Shown: positions 26,870-38,854 of the stretch, piece by piece
Position numbering within the stretch: the first letter of the stretch is position 1
How the letters are laid out: each line of letters starts with the position of its first letter
DNA from: Prostheceraeus crozeri
Taxonomy: Eukaryota > Platyhelminthes > Polycladida > Euryleptidae
NCBI GenBank assembly: GCA_907163375.1
Contig: CAJQUW010001872.1
Coordinates: forward strand, 371,001 to 435,000
Direction: 5' to 3'
DNA: 64,000 bases
The notes under the pieces: model-generated
Databases searched by the model: none
What the model saw: only the letters and a program-made list of their open reading frames with translations
What the model was told of the DNA's origin: nothing
Program-made: the position numbers and the translations under genes

Positions 26870-29160
26870 ATTGTGAAGGGGTCATCTTGAGAATATTGTG
26901 CAGTGTCATTTAAAATCATGAGGGACCCTTTTGAGATTGTGAGGGTGCCTTATAATATTGTGAAGGGGCCCTTTTGAGATCGTGAGGGGACCCTTTGAGA
27001 TTGAGTACGGCAATTCTTTTAGTTTTTAAAGGGCTCTCTTTAGATATGAATGGACCTTTTGAGATTGTAGGGGACTTATAGCATTGAGGCCGGGACCCAT
27101 AAGATTGAGTACGGGCCCTTCTTATTTTATGTAGGGCCCTTTGAAATCGTGAACAGAGCTATGCAGATTGTTAGGGACCTTAAAAACCCTGCGATTTGGA
27201 AGGTTCATAATTTCAAAGCAGCTACTTTCAAAAATTCCGCTCCACGCTTAGACAACAACGAAAATTGAAATCTCGCAAGCAACTGCAGAAGTGACAAGGA
27301 TTTTTTTCGTATTTATGTTGCGTTTACCTATGCCATGGCGGCTCAACTTCGATGAAATTACTGCCATAATCCTGTCTATAAGCCAAAAGTTGCTCTAGAC
27401 ATGTCTTTGTTTTTTTATTCCATATCTTTGAGATACAAGAGATGAGAGCAAGCTTTGATTTGAATAATTTCCGGAGCTACAAGCACGGATGAAGTTTTTT
27501 CAGGCTGGACTGCAAGTGTTTTTGGCTTTTTAGCCGTCACCAGTGCAGCATACCCTATTGTAGAAACTCACTCCACAGGCCATCGGTGGGTTGATGTACT
27601 AGGAAATCCGACAGCTCACCTTTGTGTGTGCAGGAAGCGCAAACACGAATGAGCCAGTGACGGGAGCAGTTAATCGATTCCGCAATGACCAGAAATCGTA
27701 CAATGTGGCTTCTCAATGAAATTTGCTTGATGAGGTAAAAACAATGTTTCTATTCACTTTTTCATCGTTTGAGATACTTGCAATCCGCGGTTGCTCGTTC
27801 CTGAGATCATGTATAGCTAGAAAGAGTTGCCGTGTGAAGTCTCTATGGGAACTCCCCACATCGCATTAAACACGCTCGCATAGTCCAGGTACACCATTCA
27901 CACGAATCACAGGCCTATGTTGTCAAGGTAGTCATTAGTCAAGTATAGTAGGTCCCTATGATATTATATCTCTGCATTAAAATCATATAAATACATAATT
28001 GATAAGAGCTCGTATTAATGCCTGCTTTACATTTAACGTGCGCACCATGTAGGCCTATGTAACCGGTGACAATTGCACTTGCAGATTCGCTAATTATGAT
28101 GATTTGAGAGTTCCAGCTCGCTTGGGCATTGAATAGAAAGATGTCCTCAGATTTGAACTATTCAGGCACAACAATTCATCGGCAGCAGTAGACGCAGCGC
28201 TTTTCTCCCTTCAAGGGCTCGTCAGTACGGCTCGGAATTGCCCATAGAAGCTCAAAATATCTGGAATTGCTGAGCAAGGGACTGCACAACGGGCTGCTCT
28301 GTGTTTATCAATCCTGGCAATGCCGTGCGGCTGATAATCATGAAGATTACAGAGTGCCAATTCTAGATATTTTGAACTAGTCTGGGCCATTCCGAGCCGT
28401 GCTGACGAACCCTTGTAAGGCGAAACGCAGTTTCTAAGGCTGTCACAGAATTTTTGTGCTTAAAATTGTTCAACTCTGAGGGCATCTCTGTATTGGATTT
28501 GCTGATATTTTGCAGATGTTATATGTCTAATTGTTTGTAAAAGAAACGGCAAATGCCTATACTCCTACGGCTGTGTTTGACAAAATCCGATTGATAAAGA
28601 CCAAAAGAACCAAAACTGTCTGATAAAATATTAATAATATACTTCATAGTACATGTACATGATGTAGCACTTGCAACTTCTATGATTTCAGATTTGCAGT
28701 AGAATCTTATAAATAGATTTTCAAGACTTTTTATGCCTTGTTTGCGACTTCTTATGCGCTCTGATCTATTATACTGTTTTCCCAAATATTTGCAAACATA
28801 GAATCACATGCTCTCAATTTAAATGTGAATAATCAAACATTAATTGAAAAATGGTCTAGAAATGAAAAATAATATAAGCTAGATTATCTGTAAACTTCTG
28901 GCCAATGAATCTCAGAATATTCAGAATCGCGCGAAACTCGAATCGCGCCCGCCACTGGAATGAGCTATTTGAAGGTGGTGTTTCCAAATTTCAAATTTAA
29001 GAAACGAGCTCTACAGAATGATATTTGAACTGCATGTATTCCATTAATTGTAGATGCCTCTATTTCAAATAGTGATTTGTCTGCATATTAACTACTGGTT
29101 TTTTTGTTGATATAGACAAAATCCGACGTAGATTCTCCCTAATGGGATGACGTCATCACT
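26870..29160. repeat. Unclassified dispersed repeat, long copy
   Basis: It begins with an array of degenerate ~30-bp units (GATTGTGAAGGGGCCC type) to about 27180. A unique segment with CCATGGCGGCTCAAC and GATGAGAGCAAG follows. Its counterpart is at 58600-60010 in the same orientation, which lacks the 27600-28950 part. It has no coding capacity. The ends are approximate and the class unknown. Confidence 0.6.
28195..28432. repeat. Diverged hairpin (~75-bp arms) inside the dispersed repeat
   Basis: The left arm, around GGGCTCGTCAGTACGGCTCG, is mirrored by CGAGCCGTGCTGACGAACCC near 28393-28412. Pairing extends to AAAATATCT/AGATATTTT. Arms differ at several sites. It is likely a MITE inserted in the long copy, absent from the short copy at 58600. 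Confidence 0.6.
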
Positions 29161-29447
29161 TTAACTAGATGAACATTTTAATTGAGAACATAGAACATTT
29201 GACACATTTGAGCAATACACATATGATGCGTTTGAGATCATTTGAATTTTAATCGGTATAAACCTTAATCAATAAGTAATAGACAACGCTCATGCAATTC
29301 GTGTTGGAAGCCAACAGTAGTGCCAAGAGCAACATTTTTTAGATACACAATATTGGTTACTGTGTTAAATCAACTGCGTTAATCAACTGTGTTAAATCTT
29401 CTGTAGTCATGATTGATTCCTCTTTGTTGCACATTGCATTCTTTCAG

Positions 29448-29689
29448 AGTTCGTGATAAATCCCACTGGTAAATCTTATATTTGCATTCTGCATGAATAT
29501 TGTCAAATGGCTGTGAGACGTCCACCAACTTATCAGTTTAAAGAACTGGATAATTCTCCGACACCTTACTCAGTGACCGTTGATGTAAATGGGACTGTTT
29601 ACGGAGAAGGCTTCGGTGACAGCAAGAAACGAGCAAAACTTGATGCTGCTAAAATCACTTTAGAGATGCTAATTCCTGGCGTCTCGAAA
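29448..29689 (+). CDS. DGCR8: DGCR8/Pasha exon: first double-stranded-RNA-binding domain
   Basis: The exon lies between a TTCTTTCAG acceptor and a GTAAGT donor (242 nt; starts mid-codon, ends phase 0). It encodes FVINPTGKSYICILHEYC, then PPTYQFKEL and VNGTVYGEGFGDSKKRAKL, closing with AAKITLEMLIPG. This closely follows the first dsRBD of DGCR8 (FVINPNGKS-x-VCILHEY...GVTYGSGTASSKKLAK). DGCR8 binds primary microRNA hairpins and positions Drosha in the nucleus. Preceding exons (WW/haem-binding part) were not found in the window. No breaks are seen, so the gene looks functional host sequence. Confidence 0.92.
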
Positions 29690-30897
29690 GTAAGTTTTAC
29701 AATTCATCCAGACTTTTTCATAACTAATTGCACAAAAAGTCAGCACATTTTCAAATAAATATAATAATCGTGTTGAACTCCTGGTTCAATTTTCATAAAC
29801 GACATGCCATATGGAGCCTTATGTTCCATAGATTATTCTGACATATTTTGCTCTCTTGCGTGGTCAACTGTAGTCCATGTGAAAGAAAATTGAACGTTAT
29901 CCTTGATGCAGGATTTCGATTTGAAGACAACAGATTTTTTAATGAAAATTCAGTGACAGCATGAACGTCCGATTCGTTGAATGTACAAAAAAGATGCAGT
30001 ACCAATACGTTTTACCAAAAAATTACTGCTAAAAATGCATCTGACACGATTTTCGAATACTCATTTCAAAAATCTTTATATCATGTGAAAGGTTGCGTTT
30101 GGTACTTTAAATCGGCAGAACATTAGGGTTGTGTTTGGTCAGTTGTGGTCAGCCATGGCTGTGGTCAGCAGACTTAAAAGTACAAATTTCTGATCAATTC
30201 ATTCACCGATACCTACAGACGAAACTGCAGAATGCAGACAATTAAGACTATCACCATTGAATCAAGCGCGTGTTAAGCTTTCAGATAATATATTGTTTTT
30301 CAAATTTCGACAACACTTGACGCAGTTTCACTCGATTCACACTTTTGCTTAATTCTATGCTACTTTCGCGTTAACACTGCTTTTAACGGTCAACTGCACA
30401 CAACTTAATAACTTTAGTTGTATTAACACTGGCCCTCCCGAGTTTGGATTTGAATGAATGCAGATGTTATCAGCCCCAAGAACATCCAAGTTTTATCAAG
30501 ATCGGCCCATCCGTTCAATGGCAAGCGTCAAATTTGTATTATTCCCATACTCAACCATTTGGTGAGTCATTATTTTCCACGGTTGAGGTCAGAAGATTTC
30601 GAATCTCAGATAAGACAAGCCCACTTCTACTTGTCTGCATCTCCACCTGTTGACAAACAATATTAATGTTTTCACTCTGTAGTTGCTGACGCTTGCGTCC
30701 GACAAGAGGATCGACAGGATTTTTAGCGACTCATTCAATGATGGCAAGACAAATGACTGCCGACATGCAATCGTCGCTATGTTAACGAAGGGGCGCATAA
30801 GCAAAATTTGACTTTTTGAGATAAGAACATAACCTGCAGTTTTCGGGGTCGATCTTTTCAATGGTGGCATTTTCAATACTCGAATCTGAAGAGTTAT

Positions 30898-32009
30898 ATG
30901 AGTTTCAGAGACATGCGAAAGGCGCATGATCCCAAACTGTATGAAATATCATTTTACGAAGAGGCGTATAAATCTCACGCCTCTTTGTCAGTATGTAAAT
31001 GTGGATTATGTGAGGTGTGTGTGTGGCGCAACCCAATGAGCGCCATTTCTACATTCTACTTAAACTGCACAAATAATCTTGACCCTCTCCAAACATGCCA
31101 CCTGGAAGACCCATTGTCACTGACGTATCTACAAATTCATGCAATATCGCTCGCATGATTGAATTTTTTTCTTTCCACTGGCGAAGCGCCTTCCAAGTTT
31201 TCTACTCGATACCCTGCATCTCGTGGCTATCCTTCGACCAAGAAACATCCCTAGACTCTCTCCTTTGCACTTTCGACGTCTGCTCCCCCTACACCAACGT
31301 CCCTATTAATGAGGCAATTCAACGGTTTACTCTTGCCTTAATGCGATTTCCTGACTCCCGTAGGCCCATTGAGGAAATTTTGCAACGTTCGGCGGTTCAT
31401 TTGCTAATATTTACCTTGGTGAATGGGAGTTGTCTGCTCTATCTTCCTTTGACCTACGCCCCAGTATGTGGGTCCGTTTTCAAGAGATCTTTGCTGTATC
31501 GGACCATGGATCTGAAGCTCTTCGCGCGTAGTCAGACACCTAAATTCCGTAGATGCGCACATTCAAGTCGATCTTCAGCAACATCCATCAAGCATACTTT
31601 ACTTGGATATTTAAATTTATCGTTCTCCAGCCAACCATCTTGCCCACAGAATCGGTTTTCGGGACACGGCACTCTATCAAATCCTACCACTCGATTCTCA
31701 CCATCCAGCTCCCGTCCATAAAAGTATAATCTCTCAGATCCTTAGATGGGCTCCTCGCTCCTTAACGCGCGATGATTTTAACGCAACCTGTCATACCGTC
31801 TTTCCTGTTTGGCGCTCTTCGGGTGAAACAAGAACTGTTATTCGCTCAGTTTGTCGACTTATTCTGAAGTTCACAAATTTTGCTTCCCGACTCCATATGC
31901 TTCAGGAAATGCGAAGGCCTGCGATGTGGTGCTTGTGAGTTTGTTCATGAATGTGCAACTTTTAAAGCCACCAACTCTCGACGCTCCCACGCTATTCTCT
32001 GCAACTTAT
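30898..32009 (+). mobile_element. Penelope-like retroelement relic
   Basis: Frames in several phases read as pieces of a PLE reverse transcriptase. MPPGRPIVTDVSTNSCNIAR is followed by LLCTFDVCSPYTNVPINEAI (the catalytic-region D-x-x-x-x-Y-T-N-x-P pattern), around 31095-31330. The end has CGACEFVHECATFKATNS (around 31930-31975), like the Cys-rich linker near the PLE C-terminus. Many stops and frame changes indicate an old copy. It is cut at 32009 by the candidate hAT element. Confidence 0.65.
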
Positions 32010-32399
32010 CAGTGCTCCGATTCATTCCCGAATTCGGGAATTTCCCGAAAATTTTAAGTTACTCCCGAATTCCCGAATATATGGACCCGAAATTCCTGAA
32101 AATTTCCATTATGCAGTATCTCTAACAAATATGATTTTTTGCATTGGGTCCTGTTGAAGTTGAACATCTTCAATAAATATCAACGTACCCGAGTAATCAT
32201 ACGAGCGTATGATAGAAATTTATCTAAAATATCAATTTCAAACCTCTCGACTCCGTTATCAATCCTCATTCCTTTATTACATGGATTTTTCGAAAAAAAT
32301 ATACGTGTAGGTAATTCTATTAAACAACGACGTACATGTACATGTAATATAGGCGCATTTTGTTGGACTTGTACTTCTTGTATAAACTGTACTATAATC

Positions 32400-32620
32400 A
32401 TTTCGACTTGTCGCTCAACTCTTTCTTTACCACCTACCTTTCATCTCAAATTACTCGAGGTCAATCACTTAACAGCTGTCAGATTGTGCCAGTCTTAAAA
32501 GTTAATTCGAACTATCTCAGTGGATTGTTTTTCTTTCGCGTCATTAAAATATGGAATTCATTGAACGATTCAATAGTGAAAGCACCAACCTTCATGATGT
32601 TCAAGAAAAGACTCAAATAA
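32400..32620 (+). pseudogene. LINE reverse transcriptase C-terminal fragment
   Basis: Translation ends FFFRVIKIWNSLNDSIVKAP then FMMFKKRLK. This is the RV-x-x-x-WN-x-L-x-x-x-I-V-x-A-x-x-x-x-x-FK-x-x-L pattern that closes many Jockey/CR1-type LINE reverse transcriptases. Only the last ~70 codons are visible. 32625-33590 downstream has no recognisable feature apart from a purine-rich GAAACTGAAGAA tract near 33525. Confidence 0.6.
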
Positions 32621-33590
32621 GTTGATCTAAGTGAATTTTGCTCATACTGTGACTACTAATATGTGATTTCGTATAAAATTGTTTGACAAGTGCATTTTAT
32701 ACCTGATGGTAAATTTTATTTAGATACATTCCATATAGAAGATGATTCTCATTATAATGAAGATCAGTAAGAGTCTCAATCTCATTGATCCGAATGAATT
32801 TGCATATATTGTGACCATGGTCATTAAAGTGTAAATTTTGTATCGATGATTTTGTTGCATTCATTTCTATATTAGATGTTAAGCATTTACGTTCTTTTGC
32901 TCCATTGTGAGGACTCCCATCCAGTGAACTCTTATCATGTCGTGATCATCACTTTTCAAACTTGTAAATATAGGCCCTATAGATCTCACGTATTTTGTAT
33001 ATGGTATATGATGCATATTAGTCCCGCAGCCCAGACGGATGAACTCCAACGAAAGATGTCCAAAGGATCATGTCCATAGGACGCTCGTATATGGTTAGTA
33101 ATACTTGAATCTGGACGTCTGCCGAGTTCTAGTGGGGGCACCTACGTGTTAGGTCCCCTGAAAGACCCCCCAAAAGGGCCAATACTCCAACATTGGATGT
33201 CCCGGCTCAAACCAAGACATTTTGAGGACAGAAGTGCTGAGTATTAAAAAATACCTATGACAGACATTTTGGTGGGTGCGCTTCCTCAAACAGACACTTT
33301 ATTAAATGACCCCTAAAATAGACTCTTGTATAATTTGTATATTTGATTCATAAAATACCAACTTAAATTTTCTAAATATCTAAAAAAATTTCTTTATTCA
33401 AAATATAATGGTTGATTGCAATCTTCAATATTTCTGCTAATTTTTAATAGATAGATGGAAATGAACGCTACATATGGTGTCCTACTGTGACAAGAAAAGA
33501 GTTATTGAGAAAAAAATATGAACTGAAGAACTGAAACTGAAGAAACTGAGATATGAAACTGAAGAAAAAGTTACGGACAAAAGTACAACA

Positions 33591-33974
33591 TCAATCGTCG
33601 TTCTCACTGTCGCTATCACTATCACTTTCATCGGTCCATTCTTCCTCAAACTTCTCGTCAACCGTCTGGTTCAGGTCAGTGCTTTCCTCACGAACATGTT
33701 TACTGAGGTATGTAGGTAAATTTTCCCCTTCAAACCAATCCGGAACCCAGTATCTCTCATCTTCAATTTTCCATCCGTAGTTTGATGGGTTCAAATCATC
33801 GTTCGGTTTGCGATCCGTTGCACGACTCCAGATTTTACTAACATAATGTCCGCGCTTGATTTTGTTTCGAAGTGTCTTTGAGCAAGGTGGTAACAAGGCA
33901 TAGTTGATTCTTTTGATATTTCTGAGGGGATCAGTTTCGCTGACTCTTAAAATTTGTAAATATGTGGGTCTCAT
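33591..33974 (-). CDS. Unclassified repeat protein fragment (LPPC family), copy 1
   Basis: A 127-residue open frame. ALLPPCSKTLRNKIKRGHY is followed by KIWSRA, then a NPSNYGWKIEDERYWVPDW segment and a long Asp/Ser/Glu tail. The LPPC-x(7)-K/H-x-x-R-x-x-Y-x-x-x-I/V-W...GW...W pattern recurs in a multicopy invertebrate family of unknown class. A second copy lies at 35700-36240. This frame is open and could be a young fragment. It may be a transposase-associated domain, but I cannot name the superfamily. Confidence 0.4.
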   Translation of the reverse strand: MRPTYLQILRVSETDPLRNIKRINYALLPPCSKTLRNKIKRGHYVSKIWSRATDRKPNDDLNPSNYGWKIEDERYWVPDWFEGENLPTYLSKHVREESTDLNQTVDEKFEEEWTDESDSDSDSENDD

Positions 33975-34254
33975 ATAATTTGTTTATCATGTGCATGTGC
34001 ATCATGATCACTCGGTAAATTTGTAAATATATGTCTCATGTATTTTTTATTGATGCTAACCTTTGCGTATGCATATGTTGCACGTGTTATCAACGCTTAC
34101 TTGTAAGTGCCCTTGCGGCCATCGCTTTGCGTTTTCTGTATATTTCAGAATAAACATTTATGACTTATGTACTTCCCAATCCCATGGTCTCGTGAATCGA
34201 AGAAGGCCGCCGAAGTGAACCTTCGAGCGAATCGACCATTGAGTTCTGGTCAAC

Positions 34255-34854
34255 AATGGAAAAAATCAAAAGTTGCCTATGCTCTGCAGACTGGTGAAAA
34301 CCGTCATCGTTATCCCACATGGGAACAGCGAAATTGAAAGGCAGTTCAGTGTCCTGTCTGACGTTGTGACAAAGAAGCGATCTTGACTCTCGCCGGACAC
34401 TATACAGGCACTGGTCGTCAGTAAGTCGATACTTTTGGCTAATGGTTGGAAAAATTCTACTGTTCCAATCAATGAAAGCCTTCTGAGTGTCTGCTCTGCT
34501 GCACATCAGCACTACAGGAAGAGAAAAAGGGATGAAGCCAAAGCGAACGAGGATATCAAAAGGAAAAACATGCAGGCACAAATTATTGGAGATTTTTCCA
34601 ATTTTCTGAAGTCAAATGACTCACTCATGAATATTGAAAGTTCTGCCCTTGAAACGGATCGGCAATTGCAAGAACTTATTTCCGAAAAAGAGAAACTTGC
34701 AGAGTTTATTACGACGGCAACAACAAAAGTGAAAGATTCGGAAGAAAAATTAAAATTTCTATTAGAGAAGAAAAAGACTCTATTGAAACAAAAAGAAAAA
34801 AAGATGGTGTCTTTGATTGACCAATTTGTTGTCAAAGAGTCATATTCCAAATAA
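34255..34854 (+). pseudogene. hAT-type transposase C-terminal (dimerisation) region
   Basis: Around 34300-34370 the translation reads PHGNSEIERQFSVLSDVVTK, the hAT dimerisation pattern (P-x-S/G-N-x-x-x-E-R-x-F-S). The 139-codon frame at 34435-34854 follows, with LLSVCSAAHQHYRKR and a long Lys/Glu coiled coil ending VSLIDQFVVK. The upstream catalytic part was not found. At least one frame change lies between the two parts. Confidence 0.55.
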
Positions 34855-35699
34855 CTTCAGACCTTCGTGAAAATAAATGAATGTGGATAAATTGAGTATT
34901 TTTTGTAATAAAATATATCTACATGTACTTGTTGAGCAATGGCAGTAGTACAGTGCTTAGATGAAAATAGATAATACATGTGCAACATAGATATGACGTT
35001 TCTTCATTGTATGCCGATTAATTAATATTTTCTATGTGTTGCTGTACGCTTTAAGTTGTTGAAGTATTCAGATTTGCTCATAGTATCTCAAAGCTTCCAT
35101 TCATTTTAAAACCCAAACACATGAAGATAAGCCTTATGAAGACTATTATGCACAATATTTGAAGAAATGTAAAGGATATAACTAGTCAGGGGTCTTAACT
35201 GGTCTGTTTCCGGGGATCAAAATACTTACAGATGCATTAAATTAATGTGCTGCCTTATCATATTGAATACTATCCCATTAACGGTTTCTATGCCGTTTTA
35301 ATGTGATAGTACATAATTCCCGAAAATTCCCTAAAATTTCAGTCATTCGGGAATTCCCGAAAATTCGGAGGGTATGTCGCTCGGAGCACTGTCCACTTCA
35401 TGAGTTTAATGCGCTCTTGCTTCCCATGAATGACAAAACGAATTATGACACAGCAAAACTGTTCAATGATTTGGCTGAACGTTGAGAAAGTGAGTTTCCA
35501 TGTGTCATGAAAGGAAATGCTGATTAGAGCCAAGCGTTTGGAAATAAGAAATTTCACAAGTTAGTTTTACGCACTAGTTAGTTAGTTTTATTTTGACATT
35601 TAAGCACAAGTCAGTTTTATTTCACAAGTTCTTATTATGCCTCAAGAATTCGAACTTTTTGAAGGCACATATGAATTGACAAAACGATGAAACGAAAAA

Positions 35700-36240
35700 T
35701 GACCAATAAAAGTGATTGTATTTATTCGTGAAAACTAACCAGTATCATCATACTTCCATCCATGAGTGCTTGGACCCGGCACATATGGTCTGTTCTGCAG
35801 AGAACGTCTCCAGATGCCTGCCTGATAATTCGATCGGCGCAGATGCATTGGCAAACAGTCTCTGCATGGAGGTAATTGGGTTGACTCAATTTCTCCTTTC
35901 TTGGATCAGAACATCACATGCCGAATCAGATTGATGTCGTTCGTGGTGGAAGATATCATCTATAGTTTGCAAACAAAAGGCTCAATGGATTTCTGCAGTT
36001 CATCTGTAACATAAGTGAAGGCCTACAAGAGCTTCACATACATTATCTCCAAGACTTCTTGCTAAAACTGTGATGTCAACGTGCTTTGTTCTATTTTGAG
36101 CACCACTTTTCTTAAACAAGTGACATCTAATCTGGCCACATTGTGCAAGGTCGAGAATCAATACATCTGTATCGTCGCTTACTATAAGAACACGGTTAGA
36201 TCCATTCAAACCAGCATGGTTTGCATGTAAAAACATGCGA
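35700..36240 (-). pseudogene. Unclassified repeat protein (LPPC family), copy 2
   Basis: On the - strand, MFLHANHAGLNGSNRVLIVS leads to DDTDVLILDLAQ, then KHVDITVLARSLGDNVCEAL (36000-36236). Further on come STQLPPCRDCLPMHLRRSNY and GIWRRSLQ, then STHGWKYDD (around 35720-35850). These blocks occur in this order in the same family as 33591-33974. Stops and frame changes separate them. It lies outside the candidate hAT element, so the two copies are independent. Confidence 0.45.
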
Positions 36241-37204
36241 GTATCTGCCTCTTAATGAGTAGATGCAAGCTCATCTACTTCACAATGTTTATTTTTGGTT
36301 ATGCAGTGGCATATTTCTCCACTAGCAACAAAAAACTGCTTGTTTTAAAGAAGGCATCGATATTGGGAACTTTTCCATTGATTTACAGTAAATGCCAATA
36401 ACACTGTTTTAGAAAACCAATAGTGCCCGGATTCATATTTGAAGGAAGAACGACTCTTGTGGAAACAACCATATATGTTTCAGAAGGTGGATTCACCACC
36501 CTTCATCATTGTACAAATGAGAGAAAGAACAATAAATTTATAATATTTATATACACAGTTCAAATCGTCGGAATTGATTGCCACAAAGCTATTGTGTAGT
36601 TCGAGTCTGGACATTCAATAGCTCGTCGGAGTTGAATTCTTTGATGAATAGGGCTTCAGTCAGCTTGGTTAGCGACGGTTTGGTATGATGCATGATCTAG
36701 AAATTAGTGACGTCAGGAAAGTGCAAATGCATGCTTATTTTAGATGGCGGACTTCCTTTTATGTGTTATTCTAGTGATAAAATGCCTTTTAGCTTCCCAA
36801 ATGTAGCACTTATTGCAATGTTCACATGAGTATTTGTAAACTAGGAGGGAAGAGGACTTTAGGAATTTTAAAGATAAAATTCGTTATCGACTGGTGTTTT
36901 TCTCTCTCCGTGATAGCATCCTCGGATAACACCAGTACTGAAAAAAGGCAAGTGTGATCCTCATCTCTCAAATTCGTATCGGCCAATACGGTCTGTTCGT
37001 CGATCTCTGTCCCGTCCTCTCTTGATCAAGCTCGTAAAGTCGCTGGTTGACTTCTGTAATTCCGTGCTTACTGGGATTCCACGAAATGTATCGTATCGAC
37101 TCCAAGCGGTGCTCAATGCCTCTGCTCGGCTGATTTTCAGTGCTTCACGCTTTTCGTCTATTACTCCTCTTTTGCGCGAATTAGAATAGCTTCCTTCTGA
37201 AACA
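36241..37204. other. No recognised gene; short doubtful frame
   Basis: An 82-codon - strand frame at 36961-37209 (Arg/Ser-rich) has no family resemblance I can name. The rest is AT-rich with stops in all frames. Confidence 0.3.
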
Positions 37205-37475
37205 GGCACCCGGTATTGTCTGGCTGTTCTGACCCACGCTTGCCTTCACGGAAGCGGAGCCCCCTCCTATCTGGCTGAAGATTCCAGGAAGGTATCGGTT
37301 TCCCGTTGTTCTGGTCTTCGCTCTTCCTCCACTCAGGCCACGATTTCGCCGTCCGACAATCGGCGGTCGTTCCTTTTCAGTGGCAACAGCCCGTTTATGG
37401 AACTTGTTACCTCATCACATCACGGACATTGCAGACTCACGACGTTTTAAAAAAGGTTTTATGGCAGCATCTTTT
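37205..37475 (+). pseudogene. LINE reverse transcriptase C-terminal relic
   Basis: Translations in two phases read GSGAPSYLAEDSRKVSVSRC, then LRSSSTQ, and FSVATARLWNLLPHHITDI with a FKKGFMA close. This is the end-of-ORF pattern of CR1/L2/Jockey-like LINEs. At least one frame change occurs. The Harbinger element begins immediately to the right. Confidence 0.5.
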
Positions 37476-37559
37476 AAGCTTAGTTCACAATAGCGTGTCT
37501 TACGACAAAATTGTCTTATGACAAATTTTCTTAAAACATCCGTTCGTCTTGTATGACAA

Positions 37560-38854
37560 ATGTCGTGTGACAAATCGATTCACAATACACTCTGCTATAT
37601 GACAAGAGATCAGCAAATGTTCATCTGGGAATTCATTTTCGAATATGATGCTCAGTGGAAGGCAGAAGCGTGCTCTCTCTGTGATTATTTTGAAAAATCG
37701 CTTCAGACGTCGTCGGGATGGGGAGTGAATCCCATTTTTCGAAATCGCTGCAAATTCGGAGCATTTGCACATTTATTCAAAGAGCTCAAATCATCACCAG
37801 AAGATTCTTTTCGATTTCTTCGCATGACTCGTGATTCCTTCGACCAATTAGTGAGACTCATTACCCCATTTTTGCAAAAGCACAGTCGTCGAGAATTTAT
37901 CTCTGTTTCGGAGAGACTTGTAATAACACTACGCTATCTTGCTTCTGGTGACATGCAAGTCTCTTTATCTTACATGTTCGTGTAGGAAGATCAACAATAA
38001 CCATGATCATAAGAGAGACATGTGATACGCTGTACAAGGTGCTGCAGCCTGAATTTTTGCCTTCACCGGAGCATCAAGATTGGAAGAGTATTCAACGAGC
38101 CTTCGAAACGAGGTGGCAATTTGATAACTGCTGGGGTGCTTTGGATGGGAAACATGTTTACATAAAAGCACCACCAAATTCCGGGTCACAGTTCTTCAAT
38201 TACAAAAAGAATTTCTCAATCGTCTTGATGGCTGTGTGTGACAGTGACTGTAAATTCACCATGATAGACGTCGGAGCAGCAGGATCTGAGGGTGATGGTG
38301 GAATATTTCGTCGATCAATTATTCAAAATGTCATGCAAAAAATTGCATCAAAAATTCCTCCAAAAAATGGTTTACCAAGTCTTTTCGTGGCAGACGAGGC
38401 CTTTCCATTAAATGAGTTCATTATGAGACCATTTCCTCGTAATCAGCTAGACTCTCAAAAACGAATTTTCAATTATAGATTGTCACGGGCACGACGGACC
38501 ATAGAAAAATCGTTTGGTATTCTACGTGCACGTTGGCAGATATTTAGAGGCCCAATTAATGCCATGCCTGATCTTGTTACAAAAATCATCAAAGCATGTT
38601 GTTGCTTGCACAATTACTTGAAAGATGACGACAAGCAATACTGTTTGACAGCTTTCCAAGGATATGAAATGGATGGGTCATATGTACCAGGGCAATGGAC
38701 TGAAATGGCCCACGGAAGTGATGGTCAAATGGTGTCTCTTAAAAGGACTGGAGCCAATAATGCCAAGAAGTCCGCAATGCAAACTCGTCAACAATTCTGC
38801 AACCTATTTAATTCTGCCGATGGATCAGTCCCTTGGCAAGCAGATTACGCTTGA
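37560..38854 (+). pseudogene. Harbinger transposase (HARBI1-like), one frameshift
   Basis: The first frame (37560-37985) has DSFRFLRMTRDSFDQLVRLI, then RLVITLRYLASGD, the N-terminal part of HARBI1-type transposases. The second (38003-38854) has FDNCWGALDGKHVYIKAP with the first catalytic Asp, LFVADEAFPL with the second, and SRARRTIEKSFGILRARW with the third acidic residue (Glu). The frames meet at about 37979, where loss of one base disrupts the usual FRVGRST sequence. Otherwise it is nearly full length (about 430 codons), indicating a young copy. Confidence 0.88.

Larger units (their letters stand above)
32010..35391 (+). mobile_element. Probable hAT element, ~3.4 kb, decayed
   Basis: Terminal inverted repeats are CAGTGCTCCGA at 32010-32020 and TCGGAGCACTG at 35381-35391. 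Both are followed internally by AT-rich TTCCCGAA repeats. CAGNG ends are typical of hAT. A hAT C-terminal dimerisation-like region lies inside at 34255-34854. The flanks (CAACTTAT / TCCACTTC) are only loosely alike, so the TSD is not proven. The element also contains a LINE end and an unclassified coding repeat. Confidence 0.6.

Noticed and set aside
30589-30927. 112-codon - frame near the Penelope relic
   Set aside because: No conserved motif, and it lies antisense to a region continuous with the relic.
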